A stretch of 64,000 bases of DNA from Burkholderiales bacterium (lineage in GTDB: Bacteria > Pseudomonadota > Gammaproteobacteria > Burkholderiales > WYBJ01): contig JADLAC010000052.1 of assembly GCA_020848435.1 (NCBI GenBank), positions 1 through 64,000 on the forward strand, written 5' to 3'. The number at the start of each line of letters is the position of its first letter. The first letter of the stretch is position 1. Below, piece after piece: positions 24,910 through 33,710 of the stretch. Under the pieces are notes generated by a model, which had not been told where the DNA came from, searched no databases, and worked only from the letters and a program-made list of their open reading frames with translations. The translations under genes were made by a program, and so were the position numbers.

Positions 24910-26190
24910 ATGGCTCATCTGATCGACCGCCGCGAAAACGCACCGAACAAGAGCGCGGTCAATCGCGCCCGGTTTCTGCGCCGTTACAAGGACCAGATCC
25001 GGCGCGCGGTGCACGACATGGTGTCCGAGCGCTCGATCACCGACATGGATCGCGGCGGCAACGTGAGCGTGCCGCGCAAGGATATCTCGGAGCCCGTGTT
25101 CCGCCACGGCCAGGGCGGGGATCGTGAGATCGTCCATCCCGGCAACCGCGAATTCATCAAAGGCGATCGCATTCCTCGCCCCCAAGGCGGCAGCGGCGAG
25201 GGCGCCGGCAGCGAGCCGGGCAGCGGCGAATCGGACGACGAATTCGTGTTCGCGCTCTCGCGCGAGGAGTTCCTTCATATCTTTTTCGAGGACCTGGAGC
25301 TGCCCCGGCTCGAGCGCAACATGCTCGCCGGCATCGAGGAGAACAAGCCCGTTCGGGCCGGCTACACCACGACCGGTTCGCCCACCAACCTGGCGATCGT
25401 GCGCACGATGCGCATCTCGCTGGCGCGCCGCATTGCCCTCGGCGCGCCGCTGATTCGCGAGCTCGATGCCGCCAATGCGGAACTCATTCGCGCCTTGGCC
25501 GAGGATCAACCCGAGCGCGAGATCGCGGCCTTGCGCGAGCGCATCGAAGAGCTGACGCAGCGGCTGCAACGCGTGCCCTTCCTGGACGAATTCGACCTGC
25601 GCTACCGCAACCGGGTGAACGTGCCGGAGCCGACCGCGCGCGCCGTCATGTTCTGCCTCATGGACGTTTCGGCATCCATGGACGAGGCCAAGAAGGATCT
25701 CGCCAAGCGCTTCTTCACGTTGTTGTACCTGTTCCTCACCCGCAAGTACGAGCATGTGGACCTCGTGTTCGTGCGCCATACCGATAACGCCGAGGAAGTG
25801 GACGAAAAGACTTTTTTCTACGACCGCAAGAGCGGCGGCACCGTCGTGCTGTCGGCGTTGCAGCTCATGGCCGAGATCGTGGAGGCCCGCTACATGAGCG
25901 GGGGTTGGAACATCTATGCGGCGCAGGCCTCCGACGGCGACGCGTTTGGCGCCGATGCCGGCAAGAGCGCGCGCTTTCTGGCAGATCGCATCCTGCCCCT
26001 GACCCGTTACTTCGCGTATCTCGAAACGCCCGACGAGTCGGGTGCCCGCATGAGCAGCCTATGGGTCGAATACCAGGAGATCAGCGCCACGCCGGGCGCG
26101 TTCGCCATGCGCCGGGTCACGCGCCGCGACGAGATCTACCCCGTATTCCGCGAGCTGTTCCGCAAGGACGTGGGAGCGCAAGCGGCATGA
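24910..26190 (+). CDS. YeaH/YhbH family protein (DUF444, VWA-like)
   Basis: This 426-residue DUF444 protein is encoded 63 bp after prkA. The N-terminal part (IDRRENAPNKSAVNRARFLRRY) is the family signature. A Gly/Ser-rich linker runs from about residue 90 to 112. The C-terminal half is a von Willebrand A-like domain with the metal-binding motif MDVSASMDEAKKDLAKRFF (DxSxS). It works with PrkA, probably as its partner in stress adaptation. Its stop overlaps the start of the SpoVR gene by 4 bp. Confidence 0.94.
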   Translation: MAHLIDRRENAPNKSAVNRARFLRRYKDQIRRAVHDMVSERSITDMDRGGNVSVPRKDISEPVFRHGQGGDREIVHPGNREFIKGDRIPRPQGGSGEGAGSEPGSGESDDEFVFALSREEFLHIFFEDLELPRLERNMLAGIEENKPVRAGYTTTGSPTNLAIVRTMRISLARRIALGAPLIRELDAANAELIRALAEDQPEREIAALRERIEELTQRLQRVPFLDEFDLRYRNRVNVPEPTARAVMFCLMDVSASMDEAKKDLAKRFFTLLYLFLTRKYEHVDLVFVRHTDNAEEVDEKTFFYDRKSGGTVVLSALQLMAEIVEARYMSGGWNIYAAQASDGDAFGADAGKSARFLADRILPLTRYFAYLETPDESGARMSSLWVEYQEISATPGAFAMRRVTRRDEIYPVFRELFRKDVGAQAA

Positions 26191-27677
26191 GCTTCATTTC
26201 CACTGGCGCCGACTGGGACTTCGAGCTGATCGAGAGCTACGAGCGCGCGATCAGACAATGCGCGGGCGAATTCGGGCTCGACACCTACGCCAACCAGATC
26301 GAAGTGATCAGCTCCGAGCAGATGCTGGACGCATACGCGAGCGCGGGGTTGCCGGTCGGTTATCCGCATTGGACCTACGGCAAGGAGTTCATCCGCAACG
26401 AACAGTCGTACCGCAAAGGTTACCAGGCGCTCGCCTACGAGATCGTGATCAATTCCGATCCCTGCATCGCGTATCTCATGGAAGAGAACACCATGATGAT
26501 GCAGGCGCTGGTGATCGCGCACGCGTGCTTCGGACACAACTCCTTTTTCAAGGGCAATTACCTGTTCCGGCAGTGGACCGAGGCCGACGCCATCATCGAT
26601 TACCTGGTGTTCGCGCGCCGCTACGTGATGGAGTGCGAGGAGCGCTACGGTGAGGCCGAAGTCGAAGCGATCATTGACTCGTGTCACGCCCTGAGCCTGC
26701 ACGGCGTCGATCGCTTCAAGCGACCGCAGCCGCTGTCGGCGCGCGAGGAAAAGGCGCGGGTCGAGGCGCGCCGCGCCTACGAGCAGCGCCAGTTCAACGA
26801 TCTGTGGCGCACGGTGCCGGGCCGCGAGCCGACGCATTCGACCGGCAAGAAGCGGGATTTCCCGGCCGAGCCGGAAGAGAACATCCTGTATTTCGTCGAG
26901 AAGCATTCGCCGCGGCTGGAGCCCTGGCAGCGCGAGCTGGTGCGCATCGTGCGCAAGCTCGCGCAATATTTCTATCCCCAGGTCCAGACCAAGGTGATGA
27001 ACGAGGGCTGGGCGACGTTCTGGCATTACAACCTGATCAACCGGCTCTACGACAAGCGATTGGTCAATGACGGCTTCATGCTCGAGTTCTTGCAGTCGCA
27101 TACCAACGTGGTGTGCCAGCGCGGCTTCGACGAACGTGGTTTCGGCGGCATCAACCCCTACGCGCTCGGTTTCGCCATGTTCACCGACCTGCGCCGGATC
27201 TGCGAGAAGCCGACGCCGGAAGACCGCCGCTGGTTCCCAGAGATTGCCGGCTCCGACTGGCTCAAGAGCCTCGACTTCGCCATGCGCAATTTCAAGGACG
27301 AGTCGTTCATCGGCCAGTTTCTGTCGCCCAAGCTGATGCGCGAGCTCCGCTTCTTCGCCGTGGCCGATCACGAGAACGAAGGCGAGCTGGTGATCGATGC
27401 CATTCACGACGACAGCGGCTATCGACGCTTGCGCAAGCTGCTCTCGGAGCAGTACAAGCGCGAGATGTCGGTGCCCGACATCCAGGTCGTACGCTACGAG
27501 CGCGATGGCGACCGCTCGCTCGTCCTGCGCCACTTCCAGGCGCGCAATCGGCCGCTCAAGGTCGACGAGGCGCAGGAAGTGTTGAAGCACCTGTCGCGAT
27601 TGTGGGGCTTCACGGTCAAGCTCGAATCGGTCGATCCCGACGGCAGCGCGAAGAACGCGCTGGAGTGCACGCGCTGA
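26187..27677 (+). CDS. SpoVR family protein (YcgB-like)
   Basis: This 496-residue SpoVR/YcgB protein is the last gene of the prkA-yeaH-spoVR operon, starting in an ATGA overlap. Conserved blocks are LMEENTMMMQALVIAHACFGHNSFFKGN (about residues 97-124), the KVMNEGWATFWHYNLINRLYD segment (about 270-290), and GINPYALGFAMF. Bacillus SpoVR is needed for spore cortex formation. In Proteobacteria that do not sporulate the role is unknown but tied to the same stress operon. Length is normal and all blocks are intact. Confidence 0.94.
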   Translation: MSFISTGADWDFELIESYERAIRQCAGEFGLDTYANQIEVISSEQMLDAYASAGLPVGYPHWTYGKEFIRNEQSYRKGYQALAYEIVINSDPCIAYLMEENTMMMQALVIAHACFGHNSFFKGNYLFRQWTEADAIIDYLVFARRYVMECEERYGEAEVEAIIDSCHALSLHGVDRFKRPQPLSAREEKARVEARRAYEQRQFNDLWRTVPGREPTHSTGKKRDFPAEPEENILYFVEKHSPRLEPWQRELVRIVRKLAQYFYPQVQTKVMNEGWATFWHYNLINRLYDKRLVNDGFMLEFLQSHTNVVCQRGFDERGFGGINPYALGFAMFTDLRRICEKPTPEDRRWFPEIAGSDWLKSLDFAMRNFKDESFIGQFLSPKLMRELRFFAVADHENEGELVIDAIHDDSGYRRLRKLLSEQYKREMSVPDIQVVRYERDGDRSLVLRHFQARNRPLKVDEAQEVLKHLSRLWGFTVKLESVDPDGSAKNALECTR

Positions 27678-27740
27678 GAGGCGGGATCGTTAGCGATTCC
27701 AAATCATTCCAGTACTGTTGCTTCGCGCCGTAACCGGAGC

Positions 27741-27816
27741 GGGCGGCATGACAGCGTCGAGCCGCGCCGCATGACATTGCGCGCGACCGGGCGGCATGAC
27801 ATTGTGCGAGCCGCGC
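27741..27816. repeat. Short direct repeats upstream of the SirB1-like gene
   Basis: A 27-28-bp unit beginning GGGCGGCATGACA and ending GAGCCGCGC occurs at 27741-27767 and 27789-27816. A partial third CGCATGACATTGCGCGCGACC lies between them (27768-27788). The array ends about 20 bp before the presumed start of the next gene, where an operator could sit. Confidence 0.55.
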
Positions 27817-27837
27817 CCGCCATGCCACAATATTTGC

Positions 27838-28665
27838 ATGCAGGCGGCGGAGCGATTTCAGCGCATGGCGCACGGCCCGGACGACGCAATCGACCTGGTC
27901 CGCGGGGCCTTGTGGATCGCGGCCGAGCAGTATCCGCAGCTCGACGTCGACGCGTATGTCCGCAAGCTCGATCTGCTCGGTGAGACGCTGCGCCGGCGGC
28001 TGCGCCCGGATATCGGACGCACGGACTCGATCCGCTCGCTCAATCGATACATGTACGACGAGCTCGGCTTCCGCGGCGCGGCGGACGATTACTACGATCC
28101 GCGCAACAGCTTTCTCAACGAAGTGCTGGATCGGCGGGCCGGCATCCCGATCACGCTCGCCATTGTCTACATGACGCTCGGGCGCCGGCTCGGATTGCCC
28201 GTCGATGGCGTGTCGTTTCCCGGGCACTTCCTGGTGCGCTGTCCGGTACGCGACGGCACCGTGGTGCTCGATCCCTTTCACAAGGGCGTCTCGCTCGGTA
28301 TGGCGGAGCTGGAAAAACGCCTCGGCTCGGCCCGCGCACCGGCGCGCGCCCAGCTGCTGGCGCTGCTCGCGCCGGCGAGCCCGCGAGAGATTCTCGCGCG
28401 GCTGCTGCGCAACTTGCGGGCTATCTACCTGCACTACCGGCAGCACTCGCAGGCACTGGTGGCCACCACGCGCATACTCGACCTCGATCCCGGCAACGCA
28501 GGCGAATGGCGCGAGCGCGCCGGCCTGCATCTGACGCTGGAATGCTTCCGTGCCGCGCTGGCGGATTTTCACCGCTGTCTCGCCCTCGCGCCTGACGCCG
28601 AGGATGCCGAGCAGATTCGTGCTCGCGTCGTCGAGTTGCAGCTCACCTGCGCGAGGCTCAACTGA
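27838..28665 (+). CDS. SirB1-family transglutaminase-like/TPR protein
   Basis: This 275-residue protein is of the SirB1 family: an N-terminal transglutaminase-like domain with NSFLNEVLDRRAGIPITLAIVY (about residues 81-102) and GVSFPGHFLVRC, and a C-terminal helical region with TPR-like repeats (about 195-265). E. coli SirB1 is a poorly understood conserved protein. The start is uncertain: ATG 27838 has no clear ribosome site and ATG 27865 is an alternative. It is followed after 5 bp by a VOC protein gene on the same strand. Confidence 0.82.
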   Translation: MQAAERFQRMAHGPDDAIDLVRGALWIAAEQYPQLDVDAYVRKLDLLGETLRRRLRPDIGRTDSIRSLNRYMYDELGFRGAADDYYDPRNSFLNEVLDRRAGIPITLAIVYMTLGRRLGLPVDGVSFPGHFLVRCPVRDGTVVLDPFHKGVSLGMAELEKRLGSARAPARAQLLALLAPASPREILARLLRNLRAIYLHYRQHSQALVATTRILDLDPGNAGEWRERAGLHLTLECFRAALADFHRCLALAPDAEDAEQIRARVVELQLTCARLN

Positions 28666-28670
28666 GCACG

Positions 28671-29597
28671 TTGCGCGGCGGCGGCGCGGGCTCGCAATCG
28701 CCGCCGGCGGGGCAATCGAACCTGGACCACATCGCGCATTTCGTCCCTGATCGCGAGACATGCCGCTGCGCCTTGCTCGAGCTGGGCTTCAGCCCGACAC
28801 CGTTTTCACTCCAGTATCACCGCTTGCAGCCGCACGCGGATCTTGCCCCCGCGGGCACGGGCAATCACTGCGTCATGTTGCGGCAGGGCTATATCGAATG
28901 CCTGGTCCCGATCGCCGATACGCCGGTCGCCAACCAGCTACGAGCAGCGATGGCACGCTATATCGGCGTGCATTCGATCGTGTTCGGCAGCGCGGCGATC
29001 GATCTCGATCACGCCCGGCTCACGCAGGCGGGCTTCGCGCCGCTGGCGCCGATCGCGCTCGAACGCCCGATCGATACGCCGCAGGGCGGCCGCATCGCGC
29101 GCTTCAGCGTGTTGCGCGTGCCGCCCGGCATGATGGCCGAGGGGCGTATCCAGTTCTGCCGGCATCACACCGAAGGGTTTGTATGGCAGTCGCGTTGGCT
29201 GGAGCATCCGAACGGCGCGATCGCCCTGCGCAGCGCCTTCGCGTGCGTGGCGGAGCTCGACGCGACGGCCGAACGCTACGCTCGCTTCACCGGGCTGCAT
29301 GCGGATGCCGGACCGGGCGTTCGCTGCTTCGAGCTGGCGCGGGGGCGGGTCGTGCTCTACGAGCGCGCAGCCTTCGCACGGCGTTTCGGCATCGAAGCGC
29401 CGGCCATGCCGTGGCTCGCCGGTTGCGAGCTGCTGGTCGCGGACATCGAACGCACGCGCGCGCTATTGCAAGCCAGCCGCCTCGGCGTGCGCGAGCTCGG
29501 GGCGGGCAGTTTGCTGGTGCAGGCACCGGACGCGATCGGCGGACTATTCCTGTTCAGCGATGCCGCGGGGACAGACCACGTGTTCCCGCGATCCTGA
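28671..29597 (+). CDS. Two-domain VOC/glyoxalase-like protein
   Basis: This 308-residue protein starts with TTG, five bases after the SirB1-like stop; a GAGG lies upstream. It has two VOC-like halves, with LDHIAHFVPD at residues 18-27 and a second unit from about 175. The LDHIA opening and RIQFCRHHTEGFVWQ middle match the glyoxalase-like group found in many Burkholderiales, whose activity is not established. The final residues DAAGTDHVFPRS are encoded by the first copy of a short repeat (29559-29592) that recurs after the gene, so the C-terminus may be a secondary addition. Confidence 0.75.
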   Translation: MRGGGAGSQSPPAGQSNLDHIAHFVPDRETCRCALLELGFSPTPFSLQYHRLQPHADLAPAGTGNHCVMLRQGYIECLVPIADTPVANQLRAAMARYIGVHSIVFGSAAIDLDHARLTQAGFAPLAPIALERPIDTPQGGRIARFSVLRVPPGMMAEGRIQFCRHHTEGFVWQSRWLEHPNGAIALRSAFACVAELDATAERYARFTGLHADAGPGVRCFELARGRVVLYERAAFARRFGIEAPAMPWLAGCELLVADIERTRALLQASRLGVRELGAGSLLVQAPDAIGGLFLFSDAAGTDHVFPRS

Positions 29598-29654
29598 ACG
29601 TGGCGATGCCTGCTTACCGGGATGCCGCGGGAACAGACCACGCTTTCCGGCGAA
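29559..29654. repeat. REP-like direct repeat at the 3' end of the VOC gene
   Basis: Two 34-bp copies, 29559-29592 and 29621-29654, share 29 bases. Each begins GATGCCGCGGG and contains ACAGACCACG. The first copy is inside the end of the VOC reading frame and the second is downstream. ACAGACCACG-type elements look like the REP sequences seen between Betaproteobacterial genes; that link is from memory. Confidence 0.65.
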
Positions 29655-29717
29655 CGCGTCGATGTTTGCCGCCGGGTACCAGTGGCCTATCCCCGGTTAC
29701 TTCCCCCGGCTACCCGC

Positions 29718-30746
29718 TTACCGCAGCCATATCCTGACCACCCGCGGCGCTTGATCGGCGCGCGCCGGCTCGACAGCCGCCTGTGGCGGCGGTGGCGCAG
29801 ACGCGGCGCCAACCGGGACATCGAGAGCCGGGCCTTGCGACGTGGGCGAGGTCATGGGTCGTGCCGGTTCAGGGGCGGGCGCGCCTGCGCTGCCGGCGGG
29901 ATTGCGAGCCTGCGCCCTTGGCGTTTCCGCGGCCGGACCGGCCACACGGTTGCCGTACGAATCGACCAGAACGGCCGGCGGAATTTCGTTGCGCTCGCTG
30001 CGCGGCTTCGGCTTCGACTTGCCATCGACATCGTCGTCCTCGGGTTCGGGCGGCGGATTGCCGTCGTAGACGAGGTTACGGCGCCGCTGCAGGTAGGCGT
30101 CGCGGATGAATGCGTAGCGATCGATCGCCGCGGCGTCGAGCACCTTCTCGGTGTCGAGCAGATGGGCGCGGTTGCTCAGGATGCGGGTACCCCACAACTG
30201 ATTGCGCGTGCGCACGTGATCGAGCTGCAGAACGACGTCGGTACGCCAGTCGGCCCAGCGGCCGACGCCGTCTCGCAGCGTGCTTGGCCCCAGAAACGGC
30301 AGCACCAGGTAGGGCCCGTTGCCCACGCCCCAGTAGCCCAGCGTCTGGCCGAAGTCCTCGTTGTGCTTTTCCAGCCCGAGGTGGGTCGCCACGTCGATCA
30401 AGCCGAGCACGCCGACCGTCGAGTTGATCAGGAAGCGGCCGGTATCCGACAGCGCTTGCGGAATCTTCAGTTGCAGGACGTTGTTGATGACGACGGTGAT
30501 GTCGTCGAGGTTGGAGAAGAAGTTGCTGACCCCGGTGCGTACGATCTGCGGCAACAGGGCGCGATAGCCGGTAGCGGCGGGCTTCAGGACCAGGTTGTCG
30601 ACGACGTCGTTGAAGGCGTAGACACCGCGATTGAGCGGCTCCAGCGGATCGCGCACGTTGTTGTGCGCGCATCCCGACAAGGCGCCCGCGACAATGATTA
30701 GGGTGACCGCGATCAATTGCCGCGCGCGAGTCTGCTGAGCGCTCAT
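29718..30746 (-). CDS. mlaA: MlaA/VacJ-family outer-membrane lipoprotein
   Basis: This 342-residue lipoprotein is the outer-membrane component of the Mla phospholipid retrograde transport system. The signal peptide ends in the lipobox LSGC (Cys near residue 25). The MlaA core runs from DPLEPLNRGVYAFNDVVDN to RAYFI-like TEKVLDAAAIDRYAFIRDAYLQRR (about residues 32-245), including DFGQTLGYWGVGNGPYLVLPFLGPS. Residues after about 250 are a long acidic, proline- and alanine-rich tail not found in short MlaA proteins. No mlaBCDEF genes are adjacent. A TATAAT stands about 45 bp before the start. Confidence 0.93.
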   Translation of the reverse strand: MSAQQTRARQLIAVTLIIVAGALSGCAHNNVRDPLEPLNRGVYAFNDVVDNLVLKPAATGYRALLPQIVRTGVSNFFSNLDDITVVINNVLQLKIPQALSDTGRFLINSTVGVLGLIDVATHLGLEKHNEDFGQTLGYWGVGNGPYLVLPFLGPSTLRDGVGRWADWRTDVVLQLDHVRTRNQLWGTRILSNRAHLLDTEKVLDAAAIDRYAFIRDAYLQRRRNLVYDGNPPPEPEDDDVDGKSKPKPRSERNEIPPAVLVDSYGNRVAGPAAETPRAQARNPAGSAGAPAPEPARPMTSPTSQGPALDVPVGAASAPPPPQAAVEPARADQAPRVVRIWLR

Positions 30747-30791
30747 CGGTGCGTTGCTCTTCGTTCTATTGTTTGTTGTGCAAGGCGGTCG

Positions 30792-30820
30792 ATTATAGCA
30801 ACACGCTGAATGACTTGGTA
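30792..30820 (-). promoter_or_regulatory. Putative mlaA promoter
   Basis: On the minus strand a perfect -10 TATAAT (30792-30797) is preceded, 18 bp upstream, by TTACCA (30816-30821 region) as a weak -35. It lies 46 bp from the mlaA ATG. On the opposite strand a TATACT at 30902-30907 with TTGCGC at 30881-30886 (15-bp spacer) may drive the divergent aldehyde dehydrogenase gene. Confidence 0.5.
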
Positions 30821-30971
30821 AAGCTCGATAAGAGGAAGTTACGGCCCGAAGCCGAGCGTCTTGAGCGCCTGCGCACGCGATTGCGCCCGAGCGGCTTGCT
30901 ATATACTGGCCGTCACGCTTCCGCGCCGACCTCGGCCGGGTTCTCGTGCACTGCTCGCCAAGGATGCAGCC

Positions 30972-32456
30972 ATGTTGCAGCAAGTCGAGGCAAAACCCCC
31001 GCAATTGAAGGATGCCGGATTGTTCCGCCAGCAATGCTATGTCGACGGCGGATGGATCGACGCCGACGACAAGGCCACGCTTGCGGTCGTCAACCCGGCC
31101 GACGCCAGCGTGGTCGGTACCGTACCGCGCTTGGGCGAGGCCGAGACTCTCCGTGCGGTGGAAGCCGCCCACGCCGCCTGGCCGGCGTGGCGCGCCAAGA
31201 CCGCCAAGGAACGCTCGGCGCTGCTGCGCAAGTGGTTCGAGCTGATGCTCGCGCACCAGGACGACCTCGCGCTGCTCATGACCATGGAACAAGGCAAGCC
31301 GCTCGCCGAGTCGCGCGGCGAGGTGGTCTACGGCGCCGCCTTCATCGAATGGTTCGCCGAGGAAGGCAAGCGCGTCTATGGCGACACCATCCCGGCGCAG
31401 CTCAACGATCGGCGCATCGTGGTGATCAAGCAGCCGGTCGGCGTCTGTGCCGCCATCACGCCCTGGAACTTCCCCAACGCGATGATCACGCGCAAGGCGG
31501 GCCCGGCCCTCGCGGCCGGCTGCACCATGGTGATCAAGCCGGCATCGCAGACGCCGTTTTCGGCCTTGGCGTTGTGCGAGCTGGCCAGCCGCGCGGGGAT
31601 TCCGAAGGGCGTGCTGAGCGTCGTGACGGGCGCCTCGGGGCCGATCGGCAAGGTGCTCACGGGTAGTCCCTTGGTGCGCAAGTTCACCTTCACCGGCTCG
31701 ACCGAAATCGGCAAGCAGCTCATGGCCCAGTGCGCCGGCACCGTGAAGAAGGTGTCGCTCGAGCTGGGCGGCAATGCGCCCTTCGTCGTGTTCGACGATG
31801 CCGATCTCGACGCCGCCGTGGAAGGCGCGATCGCATCGAAATACCGCAACAGCGGCCAGACGTGCGTCTGCGCCAACCGCTTCTACGTCCAGAGCGGCGT
31901 CTACGATGCGTTCTCGCGCAAGCTGGCCGAGAAGGTGGCGCAGATGAAGGTCGGCAACGGCCTGGAAGCCGGCGTGGTGCAGGGGCCCTTGATCGATTCC
32001 AAGGCGGTGGCGAAGGTCGAAGAGCACATCGCGGATGCGCTCGGCAAAGGCGCGCGGGTCGTGGTCGGAGGCAAACGCCACGCGCTGGGCGGCACGTTCT
32101 TTCAGCCGACGGTGCTCGCCGATGTCACCAGCAAGATGGCGGTGGCGCACGAGGAGACCTTCGGACCGCTCGCGCCGCTGTTCCGCTTCGACACCGAGGC
32201 GGGTCTGATCGGGTTGGCCAATGCCACCGAGTACGGGCTGGCAGCGTACTTCTACAGCCGGGACATCGGCCGCATCTGGCGAGTTGCGGAGGCGCTCGAG
32301 TTTGGCATCGTCGGCATCAATGTCGGCATCATTTCAACCGAGGTGGCGCCCTTCGGCGGCATGAAGGAGTCCGGCATCGGACGTGAAGGCTCGAAGTACG
32401 GCATGGACGAATTCCTCGAGGTGAAGTACCTGTGCATGGGCGGCATCGATCGCTGA
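30972..32456 (+). CDS. NAD(P)-dependent succinate-semialdehyde dehydrogenase family protein
   Basis: This 494-residue aldehyde dehydrogenase is closest in pattern to GabD succinate-semialdehyde dehydrogenase. Motifs include PWNFPNAMITRKAGPALAAGC, cofactor motif FTGSTEIGK, catalytic Glu in LELGGNAPF (about residue 264) and catalytic Cys in SGQTCVCANRF (about 298). GabD has the same two-cysteine TCVCANR loop. MLQQVEAK at 30972 is taken as the start because the family normally begins about here; a frame reaching 30861 has no homologous look. It is a single gene divergent from mlaA. Related semialdehydes could also be substrates. Confidence 0.9.
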   Translation: MLQQVEAKPPQLKDAGLFRQQCYVDGGWIDADDKATLAVVNPADASVVGTVPRLGEAETLRAVEAAHAAWPAWRAKTAKERSALLRKWFELMLAHQDDLALLMTMEQGKPLAESRGEVVYGAAFIEWFAEEGKRVYGDTIPAQLNDRRIVVIKQPVGVCAAITPWNFPNAMITRKAGPALAAGCTMVIKPASQTPFSALALCELASRAGIPKGVLSVVTGASGPIGKVLTGSPLVRKFTFTGSTEIGKQLMAQCAGTVKKVSLELGGNAPFVVFDDADLDAAVEGAIASKYRNSGQTCVCANRFYVQSGVYDAFSRKLAEKVAQMKVGNGLEAGVVQGPLIDSKAVAKVEEHIADALGKGARVVVGGKRHALGGTFFQPTVLADVTSKMAVAHEETFGPLAPLFRFDTEAGLIGLANATEYGLAAYFYSRDIGRIWRVAEALEFGIVGINVGIISTEVAPFGGMKESGIGREGSKYGMDEFLEVKYLCMGGIDR

Positions 32457-32658
32457 TCGCGCATCGAGCCGGGAGGGCGTGCGCATCGCGCCCTCGCACC
32501 CGCCGGCCGAGATATCCGCCAGGGCGGAGGCCGCACCGCTCGGCCGTGGCTTGCCCGGTCAACCGCTGTCGCGCCGTGCCCGTGGGCGGCTCGCCAATAT
32601 TCCCGATATTGGTCTGCACCGAGCGCCTTGCCTGCGGGCGTTGTGGGCACAACGCATC

Positions 32659-32687
32659 GCGCGAAATCAAGTCCGACAGGCTCCTAG
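32659..32687. repeat. Dispersed repeat family A, short copy 4
   Basis: The 29-bp copy GCGCGAAATCAAGTCCGACA plus GGCTCCTAG lies in the 285-bp spacer between the aldehyde dehydrogenase and beta-propeller genes. The similarity to copy 1 (9201) extends a few bases to the left (CATC). The rest of this spacer shows no gene; a weak GAGGGCG/CGCCCTC hairpin at 32473-32495 could slow transcription after the dehydrogenase. Confidence 0.7.
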
Positions 32688-32741
32688 CTTCGTTGAGACG
32701 CGGCCAGCCCGCGGCTGCGTGCAGTGCTTGAAAGGCCTCAC

Positions 32742-33710
32742 ATGGTCCCATCCCGATCTCGATCCCTGCCTGCGCTGGTCATGGCGATCTGGCTGGTGGC
32801 GGACAGCGCAGCGGCCGAGATCGCGATCGTGCTCAATTCGGGCGAAGGCACGGTGAGCGTGGTCGACATGGGCGCGCGCAAGGAGCGCAGCCGCATCCCG
32901 ATCGGCAAGGAGCCGCATCACCTGATGGCGACCCCCGATGACAAGCATCTCATCGTCGCCAACGCGGTCAGCAACAACCTCGTGTTCCTGGATCCGGCCA
33001 CGGGGCAAGTCGTCAAGCGCATCGAGAAGATCTCGGACCCCTACCAGATCGGCTATTCGCCGGACCGGAAGTATTTCGTTTCAGCCTCGCTGCGCCTCAA
33101 TCAGACCGACATCTACGAGGCCGAAACCTTCAATCTGCTGAAGCGCATTCCGACGCCGAAAGCACCCAGCCACATCGCGTTCAATGCGGCTTCGTCGCTT
33201 ACGTTCATCACCCTGCAACACACCGACCAAGTCGCGGCCATCGACCTCGCGACTCAGCAGATCCGCTGGACCATCAAGGTAGGCCCCGTGCCGGCCGGGA
33301 TCTGGATGACGCCCGACGATCGCCATCTCCTGGTCGGTCTCACTGGTGCCGATGGCGTCGAGGTGATCGATTGGCGCAAGCCCGCGGTCGTCGCCCGCAT
33401 CATCACGGGCAAGGGCGCGCACAATTTCCTTGCGATGGGCGACAAGCGCCACGTGCTCGTCACCAACCGGGTCGAGAACAGCGTCGCGATCGTCGACCAG
33501 CAGAGCCTCAAGGTGGTGGAGAAATTCCCCGTGCCCGGCGGCCCCGACTGCATGGAGCTCACGCGCGACGGGCGCGAGCTGTGGGTCACCTCGCGCTGGA
33601 AGCGGCAGCTCACCGTCGTCGACATGGCGAGCAAGAAGATCGTCGCCCAGATCCCGGTGGGGCGCTCCCCGCATGGCGTCTATTTTCGAGGCCATGCGCC
33701 GCGCCAGTAG
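32742..33710 (+). CDS. Exported YVTN/YncE-like beta-propeller protein
   Basis: This 322-residue protein has an N-terminal signal peptide (LPALVMAIWLVADSAAAE, cleaved near residue 27) and then about seven repeats of 40-45 residues. Each has the YVTN-type pattern of a hydrophobic strand plus VxxxxxxxVxVVD and a pDGxxLxV turn, for example TPDDKHLIVANAVSNNLVFLD and MTPDDRHLLVGLTGADGVEVID. It probably folds as a periplasmic beta-propeller; YncE-like proteins bind DNA or act as scaffolds, so function is open. AAAGG precedes ATG 32742. The deacetylase gene starts inside its last 17 bases, so the two are translationally linked. Confidence 0.85.
   Translation: MVPSRSRSLPALVMAIWLVADSAAAEIAIVLNSGEGTVSVVDMGARKERSRIPIGKEPHHLMATPDDKHLIVANAVSNNLVFLDPATGQVVKRIEKISDPYQIGYSPDRKYFVSASLRLNQTDIYEAETFNLLKRIPTPKAPSHIAFNAASSLTFITLQHTDQVAAIDLATQQIRWTIKVGPVPAGIWMTPDDRHLLVGLTGADGVEVIDWRKPAVVARIITGKGAHNFLAMGDKRHVLVTNRVENSVAIVDQQSLKVVEKFPVPGGPDCMELTRDGRELWVTSRWKRQLTVVDMASKKIVAQIPVGRSPHGVYFRGHAPRQ

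Noticed and set aside
22918..25779. A 953-codon minus-strand frame opposite prkA and yeaH
   Set aside because: It is a GC-driven antisense shadow; prkA and yeaH are clearly the coding genes with intact motifs.
29597..29717. Rho-independent terminator between the VOC and mlaA genes
   Set aside because: The spacer has direct, not inverted, repeats, and no T-tract.
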